This document shows positions 55,741 to 64,000 of a stretch of 64,000 nt of DNA, piece by piece (position 1 is the first letter of the stretch; each line of letters starts with the position of its first letter). The DNA lies in the NCBI RefSeq assembly GCF_025602895.1, contig NW_026516334.1, forward strand, positions 49,832-113,831, read 5' to 3'. The notes under the pieces are model-generated. The model was not told the DNA's origin and made no database searches. It was given only the letters and a program-made list of their open reading frames with translations. Source of the DNA: Polychytrium aggregatum (Eukaryota > Chytridiomycota > Chytridiomycetes > Polychytriales). A program made the translations under genes and the position numbers.

Positions 55741-58708
55741 ATGAATCTGGAGCTGCTTGGTCTCTGGAGCCGCCCATCGTACTGCATGCCGCCTCGCCAT
55801 CATGTCCCCGAGCCAATGCACAATCCGTTCGTGCAGATCGCTTCGCTGTCGTCATGCTTGCGAGATCCACCAGCCCTGCCTAGCGACCAAATCATCCTGC
55901 TCCTCTCCCTGCCCTCGCCAAAGGGTGGAAATACATTCAGCACCGCCTATCTGTCCTCGCTGCCGGTTGCCGCCTCCGAGCTAATATCCTCCGTGCGTCT
56001 TCCAGACCCATTCACCCAAGACTTTCCCGAGATCATCGAGGACCGGCTCGTGGACGAGTATGTGACCGTCTGTAAATTCAACAAGCGAGGAAATCTGCTG
56101 GCGACCGGAAGGGCCGACGGCCGCTGCAACGTTTGGGACTTTGAGACCCGAGGGATTGCCCGGTCGCTGCGAGGACATGTTCTCGGCATCACAACGCTCA
56201 GGTTCGACCCGCTACCATGATTCTTTCTGCAATGATGAGGCGGAGAGGAAAGGAGGGAGAGCATGCAGATCGATGGCAGTCGTTCATCGAAAGCTGCTAG
56301 ATCTGATATTCTCTTGGCCGTCATCCCGTTTCCATCCTCGGCTCCTTGGTGTGATGAATCGTCGACGTTTGCATTCGCATTCGCATCGATCGACATGCCA
56401 GCTGGTCCAGAGACGGAAGCCACATCTTGACAGGCTCAAGGGACTGGAACTGCATACTCTGGGACTTGGCCAAGGGGACTCGCAAGCAGACCGTCCGGTT
56501 CACCTCGCCTGTCGTGAGCGCACGGATGCATCCGAGTGAACGGTAAGCATTCCCACCCACAACTTTGCCCGACGATCAAGCACCCAGCAGCGCCATCGAT
56601 TGCTGGGTGCCAACAGAGTCCCAGCCACCCAGATCGCACGCACAACGTCGACCCTGACCTTGCATGCGATGGCTGATGCGATGGCGGGCGACAGTCATAT
56701 CTTTGCGGCATGTTTGCAGGGAGCCCTCCCGGTGCTGGTGCGAATGTCGGATGATCCATCGCAGGAGGCCGAGATCGTTCCTCTGCTGCAAGACTTGAAC
56801 GAGCACACCACCAAGTAAGTGCCCGTGTCGATCGTTCGCCCCGTGGAGAGCATCCTCGACATCGGCTTCGATTATCAACGCCTTCATTTACCAACGGGGG
56901 GGGGGCTGATTGATCTCCATGCGGCATTCGCGGTTGCAACCGCTTCAGCGCAAGCATCGACGGTGTCAGCTACAGCGCCATCAGCTTCGACTATGACGGC
57001 AACTTTATCTACATCGGGACGTCCAAAGGTGCCATTATCATTGTCCGAACCGAGTCTGCAAAGGCAAGTATGCGAACCACCAGCTCCAATGGACACTAGC
57101 GGTGGCTCGCTTCGGCACACTCCATGAATGCATGTGGATCATTTGATCACCTTGAGACACCTGCTTCCGCCAATGCCGGCCAGTATCGATGGCAAGTACA
57201 ATGCATCAAGACCCCCTGGCCTTACTGGACCAACTGTCTTGCCCGATAGATTGTTCATTACGTCCGAGCAACAGGCGGAGCAGCGATCAAGAATTTCCAC
57301 TTTAGCCGAAAGAGCAGGTGCGGTCGCCTCTGCACTTTTGTCCTCTCGATCGTCGCTGATCTTGCTGGGTACCCAACGATCGTACACCCCCGCTGATTTT
57401 CATCACTGACGGCGCCAACATCGGGGCGGATGGAACTCCCAAACTCTCTCTGGATCCAACAATTCAGGGACCTGGTTGTCAATGCCAACGACCGCATCAT
57501 CCGCGTGTTTTCGATACTGTCGTCGTCAGAGCAGCCGCACATGGAGCCCGGGTACAAGTTCCTGGACTCGGTTGATCGTAACCAATGGATCCAGTGCGGC
57601 TTCAGTTCCAATGGAGAATACGTCATCGCAGGTGAGCAAACCATCGCCTTGGCGTGGCTCGCTCGGCCCTTCTCGGCCATCTTAGATTGCCCAAGATACC
57701 GGCTTCCGACACTTTCTCACTTCCGGTTGCCCAACTTTGCCACTTTGGTCGATGGATGCTGACTGCCGCTCTGCTGTCGTATCGGGCCCAGGATCGAGCG
57801 GTAAACACATCCACAAGATCTACATCTGGGACAAGGAAAGTGGCAATCTTGTCAAGATCCTAGAGGGACCAAAGGAGGGTCTCCTTGACTTTGCGGTACG
57901 GCATCTGCTTCGCTTTCACAACCAGCTGAGCCTCTGTCGTGCGCTCAACGCGACGCAGTCCGTTGCTCATTGTCTCGGAGTCGAGCTGTGGACAGCATGC
58001 CAGCATGCTTGGTCGGCCCTGTTCGCGTCCTTGGATATGGGGCGATGTTGATTGCAGAAAGGCTCATGTTCCTCCTTCCTCCATGTCTACAGTACCATCC
58101 TGTTCGTCCAATGATGGCAACGCTCTCGGGCTTTGGTGTTGTATACATATGGTCGATTCGGTATCCTGAGAACTGGTCGGCCTTTGCGCCAGGTAACGAG
58201 TCACCCGCCCGACTGTGGATGTGGTGCTGGCACGGAGGACAACCAGAGGAGGATTTATGGGGTCTTGGTTTCGGAAGTGGAGGTGCTCGAGACCGATATA
58301 TCCATCGCGCGCTGACACATCGGCGATGCTCTTGCCACCTATCACACCACCATGCCAGATTTCAAGGAGCTGGAAGAAGACACAGAGTACATCGAGCGGG
58401 AGAACGAGTTTGACGATGTGAGTACCATCAGCAGTCCCTCTCTCCTGCTATCTTCGAGTGCCCTTCAGCCTTGAGTCGTCGAATGTGCTGATGCTGAGTG
58501 CGGGCTGCCATCCCTTCGTGCCGCAATGCAGATACCCGAGGACCAGGACCGACCCAAGAACAAGGACGAGACAACCGAATTCGTCGATGTCGAAACGATT
58601 GTCCCTGTCGCGGCGCTGAGTGACGATGAGGATGGAGTAACTGTGTTTCATCCTCCGATGCTGCATGAGGAGCACGACGGACATGGACGACCAGCCCCAA
58701 AAGCGTAG
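55741..58708 (+). CDS. SWD1: COMPASS/SET1 complex WD40 subunit RBBP5 (SWD1)
   Basis: Nuclear subunit of the COMPASS (SET1/MLL) histone H3K4 methyltransferase. Eleven exons keep phase: 55741-55759, 56006-56201, 56402-56542, 56695-56814, 56955-57067, 57269-57317, 57468-57631, 57792-57895, 58093-58192, 58359-58417 and 58532-58708, giving 413 aa (yeast Swd1 426, human 538). The first exon is only 19 nt and gives MNLELL, as in RBBP5. WD repeats follow: VDEYVTVCKFNKRGNLLATG, WSRDGSHILTGSRDWNCILW, DGNFIYIGTSKGAIIIV, ANDRIIRVFS, CGFSSNGEYVIAG and IWDKESGNLVKILEG. YHPVRPMMATLSGFG and ENWSAFAP precede FKELEEDTEYIERENEF, the conserved hinge that contacts ASH2L and MLL in animals. The C-terminus is acidic and short. 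The gene starts 127 bp after the preceding stop. Confidence 0.95.
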
Positions 58709-58855
58709 CCGCATCGATAGCGAGCAGAGTGACTTTGTTGTGATACAGTTGTTTCCCTCCCTCCTCCCCCTTCTCACATTGGGGCGTGCGCGAGAAAGCG
58801 AGGGAGCGAGGGGAAAATCTACAGATAGAGCGACAGGTGAGTCCTGAAGAAGCCC

Positions 58856-61339
58856 TCAGGACAGCTGGGTATTGTTGAGAGAAAAGTCGGCATCGCCGGG
58901 ACTGCTTCGCCAGTTATGGCGGCTACGTCTTCGGCGCTCCAGCGAGGCGATATGAACCATAGAGTCGGTGATGGTGGTAACGTCGTGGGTGTGAACGTCC
59001 CGGAGCGACTCGCCCGTGCACCAGAGCGAGTGGGTCTCGGACTGAATCTCGCTGGGGGTGATGCCATCGCCCGAGGATCCATGCTTGCTCTCAGAGCCGC
59101 TCGGGCTCGTCGGGGCTGTGCCGCGCAGTACAACACCGCTGAGAGCCATGCGGTCTTGGCTCGACGATTCCCCCGCTGGGTCGATACGTTCGCTCCGAAG
59201 CCCATGGCCATATGCATTTGGGTCCGCATCTGTGGCGGCGCGGGGATTGAGTCGCATACTTTCGGGGGACGAGTTGCCGAGAGTATGTCTGTTGACTCCT
59301 GTGCTGTTTCTTGCGGTCGAGTAGGAGCCATGGCGGTGAAGATCCCTTGGCGAATGGGCAGGCCGATCTAAGAACGCAGTAGGCTGGAATATCACGAAGC
59401 CATCGGGACGGTCAACGGACGGTCGCCCATCAAGCTGGATCCTGGGAGGTGCATAGTCACGCTCCTCCGGCGGGTCTGGAGTTGAGTTTGCTGAATAGTG
59501 CTCGGTGAGGCCACGGTTAAAGTGTCTGGAGTCGACGAGCTCCTCTGAGACCTCATCGCGAGACGATTCGCCCGAGGTAGCGGCCTGTTCAGTACGGGGA
59601 GGCGGTTTGCTTGCGTCCTGCTTAGAAAGGTCGCTCTGGTGGCTATCCTGAGGTTTGCGTTGCGGACGATCAGGGCAGTCCAACGGCTGTGGATCCCGTT
59701 GATCCAGATGCATCTCTGGTCGGCAACGCCGATGTGATTGTTGGTGTAATTTTGCAGTCGCACCGGTCTGCACCGAATCAATTTGCTTCGCTGTCGCCGC
59801 TCCAGCATTGACTATCGCTCGTGAGGATGCCGAGCCCATGGCTTGAGTGGTACGCTTGGATCTAAGCACGGACGGTTGCCCTCTCGGTTTCGCTGAGTCT
59901 GGGCTGGCATTGGAATTGTTGTTGGCACCAACAGGAATGCCCGGATGCTCAGACTGCTGCCGAGTTCGTTTGGCTTTTGACCTCGACATCGTTGGGGTTG
60001 TGATGCTGGTCTCGGAAAGATCGGCGCGTTTGCGTTTCGAGCCTTGCTGGGCCGAGACTACGGGTCGGGAGCGGTTTGGAAGTTGTTCCGCAGGAGAAAG
60101 CGACAAGATTCCAAGTCGAATCTGAGAGTGTGATTCAAGCGATGCAGCGTCGTCAAGGGGACAGCCAGGAACTGCCTCCATTTCGCCGGACGTGCTGGTG
60201 ACATGCGTTTCAGCCCGACTCGATCCAGAGTAGTGGGTGCCCGATTCCTGGCAGTGCCGTATTTCGGCAAGGGTTGACGGCCAATCGGGAAGGTGCGAGC
60301 AATCGGCCTGGATAGATATCATACGGATCCTCCTGGAGCATTCGAACATGACGTCGGCGCTTTGCGAAGCGTGAGGGAAAGATCAAACCAGCAGACCATG
60401 AGTTTGATGCAAGGCCCAGAGCAACCGTGTCTGGCCAGAGCTGCAGATGCGAAACGAACATACAGAACTAATCTATCGATGGCCACCTGGGCGGTCTCCT
60501 TGAAAAGGCGCAGCTCCTGGCCGATGTGTCGATACGACTGAGCATGTTCCAGACAAAGCTGGTGGTGTTGCTCCAAGGTTTCCAAAACAGTGCTCAAGTT
60601 CTGCAAGACAAGCTTGGTCTTGGCCTGCCACCTGCTCCGGGATTGGGCTGATGGGCCAAGATAGCGCGAACCAGGGGATACGTCGAGATGGTCAACGACG
60701 GCAATCTCCAAGAAGACAGGATGCATTGGAGGTTGTGGTGTCCTGTTTGGCTGGGCATCGGTTGCCGACGCAGCAAATGGGCGGATTGGACGCACCTATC
60801 AATGGTGCTGTGGACGAAATGGAAGCCCGCTGCTTTGGGCTGAGCCCTGGGTCATCTTTTGTCAGTGAGAGCAGCGAGGACAGGTCCTCGAAGATGTCGT
60901 CCAGAATCTGGAAGGGAGCTGCGAGATCGGTAAGGCATTCCCGGGACGTGGCACCGACAAGCCGCAACTTCCGAGGAAGGGAGCTGTGAACAATGGCAGC
61001 GCAGGGTGTGATCGCAAGCCACAGACCTCAACGTTCTCGAAGCCGTCGAAGGCCACGACTGACGGGACCGAGACGCCGATATACCTTTAGTTGCGCACAA
61101 TGTCGATCGAGGAGCTCCGTCAGACGGTCCAGCTGGTGGGCGGCATGAGAAACATCCAAGAGAAGAGCAAGTTCACGAGCGCTCTGGATCCGGAGAGACG
61201 AATGGACCAGGACGGAGGGCGGGATGGCGAGGACCCTGATTGCGCTGGAGCTCGAACGGTCTGCGAAGCCGGCTGATGCGACGCCGGGGACGAGATTGCC
61301 TGAGGGGGCGAAGAGGGCGGGGGGCCACAGATCGGCCAT
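58856..61339 (-). CDS. Unknown protein: helical N-terminus, long disordered basic/Ser-rich C-terminus
   Basis: Four exons keep phase: 61085-61339, 60796-60967, 60487-60647 and 58856-60307, giving 679 aa. The first about 195 residues are helical (ARELALLLDVSHAAHQLDRL, FQILDDIFEDLSSLLSLTKD, LVLQNLSTVLETLEQHHQLC, YRHIGQELRLFKETAQ), probably coiled coil. The remaining about 484 residues are low-complexity, rich in Ser, Arg, Pro, Gln and Asp, with basic patches (KRKRADLSE, KAKRTRQQSE) that could be nuclear localisation signals. I do not recognise a family. A possible Atg17- or kinetochore-like coiled-coil role is speculation. It is tail-to-tail with RBBP5 (147 bp between stop codons) and divergent from TFG, with which it may share a promoter. 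The last exon alone is a 484-codon open frame, supporting coding. Confidence 0.65.
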
Positions 61340-61837
61340 GGGCGTCGAGGAGAAGTCGATGCAGTCGATGGAAGTGTTAAGTCGATGGATTTGATGGAGG
61401 TGTTAAGTTGATGGAGTTGATGGAAGTTTCAAGTTGTTCAATTTGATCGAGCTCGAGTTGTTCAATTTGATCGAGTTCGAGTTGTTCGAGTCGATGGATT
61501 TGATCAAGTTCACGGCGGATCCGGGCGAGGCGCACAACCCGCCCCGGTTTGGATCGGACCTTCGAGAAGGCATCCGCCGTCCGCCTCTGCCCCGGTCAAC
61601 CCAAGGCATCCGCTGTCGTCCTGCCCGGCGATATTCTGCTTGACTCCGAGCGTCTGCCCCGCCGTTGTTTCATACGGTCCATCCGCCCGCTGTCCAGAAA
61701 GCGACGCTCCAGCATCCGCAGCACAGGTATGTCCGTCGATACCTCGAGGACAGCATCCAAGCCAGTGCCGGCCATCCCAGCCCAAGCCCAAGCTCATCAT
61801 CGCCTCCCGACTTACATCTATGCTCTGCTCCCCAAGC
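61340..61837. other. Divergent upstream region with short tandem repeats
   Basis: About 500 bp between the starts of the 58.9-61.3 kb gene and TFG. It contains imperfect GTTAAGTYGATGGA-type repeats (61375-61425) and two copies of a 24-bp GAGTTGTTCAATTTGATCGA unit (about 61431-61492). The rest should hold both promoters. No gene is seen. Confidence 0.6.
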
Positions 61838-63578
61838 ATGATCGACATCAAAGCCATCTGCTCTCTCCCCAACGAGAAGCTGGTCAAACGCCTGCCCATG
61901 TCGCGGCTTCCAGGCGAACTCACCTTTGACGAGCTTTGCGTCATCCTGCACCGCCTATTCCGACCCCACCTTTCGGCATCGTCCGAGAACCTGGTCCTGA
62001 AATACGCTGACGAAGGTCGGCCACGGCCAAAAAACTGGCTGCTTCCACGACGGCTGCACTGTGTCCTCTGACTGCAACTTCAGTTCCTATGCACTAACGA
62101 TTTCCGCTTATTGTTTCAATGGAATATCCGGCGCCGATGCTGAGCAGATGGGGATTTGGTCTGTCTTGAGACCGACACTGGTATGACGGTGACGCTTCGG
62201 CTTCGTTGGTTAGCACAATGCTTGGACTGCACCTGTTCTTCGTTGACATGGATACTGTCGCTGCTTAGATATTACCCACGCGCTGACTCTCAGCACAATC
62301 TTGAAAGTCCATGTGTTTGGTGAGTGGTTGGGCTAATATCCTGGATGGCTTTGAGGTTTCAGTGTCAAACGATCGCCCTTGGTCGGTGTAGCCAACCGAA
62401 TGCTCGAAGCACCCGTCCGCTTAACACCAGTCAATGCCTAGACAGCTGACGGAAATATGCTGCGACCCCTGATACAGACAAAGTTGCCCTTCCCTATCCT
62501 GGTCGCGCCGGCCTCTCACGTTTGTTGGGCGACGCCGATTCGGTTGAGGCTGCCAAAGCCACCCTGCTGTCGATGAAAGGAGAGATCGAACACTTGCTGC
62601 AGGTGCTTCAGGTCGCCGAGAAAGGTGGGCATATGCTGGGTTGATGGGCATCTGGTGGACATCCAGTGGATCGTTCGGATGCCACTGAGATAGATGGCCC
62701 CTTGGCAAAAGGCCAACGATCGTCCGCGCATGCTCTCGATCGCATCTGATCATACACTCGCACTGGGTATCACAGAGCCTCGTCCCGTCCAAGATAAAGC
62801 CACGACGACCCCTCCGATCGGCCGCCTTTCCAAGTCAGAGTTGTGTGAGTCGACTGTAGATGAAAGTTGCAAGATTGAGTCGATGGATCTGTGGATAACA
62901 ACGCTGACACATGCCAAACATACCCATGTAGCTGAGTTTTTGCCTGCATCGAGTGCAGCGATCAAAGACACAGGCAACCAGCAAGCGTTGGTCGATGGCA
63001 GTATCCCCAGCCAGACTCCACAGCCTCAGTATCCGCTGACTCAGGCCCAGACTCAGGCCCACCTACAGCACAAGCCCCAACAATACCAGCAACCCCAGTA
63101 CCAACCGCAGCAGCAGCACCAACTGCAGCACCAGCAGCAGCAATATCCTACGGCCTATGCAGCGGCTTCTGCTGCCACTTCGGCCTATGGAGCTGGTGGC
63201 TATTCCCCTCAGTCCTATCCCCAGTCTGTGCCAGCTGGACAACCTTCCAACCAAGCGACCGGCTCGCAGCCTGGCTACGGATATCCCAACGCAGCCCCCG
63301 CTGTGTCAGCGCAATATCAGCAAGGATATGCGCCTGCTCGACCGCCTGTGGCCACTTATGGAAACGCCGGATCGCTGACTCCCACACAGGGCTATGTCCA
63401 AGCATCAGCGCCCGACCAACCCGCAGCCTACAGCAAGCCCGCTCCCCCCGTACCCCCACTGCCCCAAGCTCCGCAGAACCAACATGTCCCGCAAGGTCCA
63501 GCAGGCATATATGGGAATCAACAAGCTCCTCCCGTGCCGCCGGCTCCATATCAGACGGGACAGACCCAGCGATACTAA
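61838..63578 (+). CDS. TFG: TFG-like PB1-domain protein (ER exit sites)
   Basis: In animals TFG organises ER exit sites and COPII vesicle traffic. Six exons keep phase 1 throughout: 61838-62015, 62148-62180, 62269-62319, 62478-62624, 62794-62844 and 62959-63578, giving 359 aa (human 400). The PB1 domain spans exons 1-3: KAICSLPNEKLVKRLPMSR, ELTFDELCVILHRLFRPHL, LVLKYADEDGDLVCLETDT (OPCA-like acidic loop) and ALTLSTILKVHVF. A coiled coil follows in exon 4 (SVEAAKATLLSMKGEIEHLL). The last exon is a Gln/Pro/Tyr/Ala-rich low-complexity tail (QQYQQPQYQPQ to PPAPYQTGQTQRY) like that of TFG. The 33-nt exon 2 supplies the acidic loop. An in-frame ATG at 61820 gives a seven-residue longer form. Confidence 0.85.
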
Positions 63579-64000
63579 AGGGTGAATGTGTAGTAGTTGG
63601 CCAGAATCGTGAGACAAGCAAAAGTGGGACCGCAGGGAAAGTCTTTCAAATCGGTGGAATGCAGGCCGAAACACAAACAAAATAAAGAGTACGACATCGA
63701 CAGAAGGTGGACTTGTGATACGGGATTGCTGCAGCGAAGGTGATGGATCGAACAGCGCCTGAGAAAGACCAGAACCGACAGAGGCACCTCAAAGAGAGAA
63801 AGAGAGAGAGAGAAATGAGAAATGAGAAATGAAAATGAAAAATGAAAAATGAAAAAAAGGGACACCTCTGCAAAGAGGGGAGAGAATGGTCGGCCCACGA
63901 GGATGTCGAGAGAGGCCGAGGGCAATGCACCGAGAGCGCAAAAAGCGCACATCCATATATCCACGGCGAGGGCCGAAGCGCAAACTGCGACGCGCCCTCG
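63579..64000. other. TFG downstream region, no supported gene
   Basis: The TFG 3' flank. It contains a purine-rich GAGA/GAAATGA repeat (about 63790-63860). Minus-strand frames here encode Phe/Ser/Leu runs opposite the repeat and are not supported. Confidence 0.6.

Noticed and set aside
57060-57070. GC-AG intron donor (GCAAGT) in RBBP5
   Set aside because: The GTATGC donor four bases downstream gives the right phase and restores a TTGGAAIK segment that matches the family.
1-64000. CRISPR arrays, IS elements, integrase genes or viral remnants
   Set aside because: No spaced direct repeats, transposase, or capsid/polymerase-like frames were seen; tandem repeats are contiguous satellites.

Overview
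The window reads as nuclear DNA of a zoosporic (flagellated) early-diverging fungus, most likely a chytrid or relative. It holds fungal-type housekeeping genes (RFC1, PRP4, RBBP5/SWD1, TFG and the end of an NHA1-like antiporter) together with two cilium genes, MKS1 and RSPH10B, that non-flagellated fungi lack. Genes are split by many short introns (mostly 70-210 nt, GT..AG, often with a CTAAC/CTGAC branch site). Most exon models below were built by joining splice sites and were kept only where every exon phase fits and the joined protein follows its family.

Layout. 1-1.2 kb: 3' end of an antiporter (+). 2.3-7.6 kb: RFC1 (-). 8.4-11.3 kb: PRP4 (+), divergent from RFC1. 11.5-12.3 kb: small membrane protein (-). 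14.5-17.4 kb: MKS1 (+). 18.0-18.9 kb: seven-helix membrane protein with an unresolved start (-). 19.7-21.2 kb: intronless SEL1-repeat protein (-). 21.5 kb: tRNA-Ala(TGC). 21.9-26.8 kb: RSPH10B (-). 27.4-29.0 kb: TPR-like protein (+). 29.5-31.4 kb: mitochondrial adenylate kinase containing micro-exons (+).

31.9-47.7 kb is the accessory part. Four genes lie on the minus strand: a 1,155-residue GMC oxidoreductase fused to an alpha/beta-hydrolase; two paralogous proteins (A and B) that look like cysteine-less two-domain AhpD/CMD-fold proteins and share intron positions; and, between the paralogs, an intronless tandem-kinase protein with altered catalytic residues. This is the best candidate for an undescribed gene set, though any joint function is only inferred from position.

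49-63.6 kb: a large helical-repeat gene, tentatively SPO22/ZIP4/TEX11-like (+); the COMPASS subunit RBBP5/SWD1 (+); a nuclear-looking disordered protein (-); and a TFG-like ER-exit-site protein (+). Short tandem repeats are frequent and many sit inside introns close to splice sites. No CRISPR array, IS element, rRNA or viral gene was seen.
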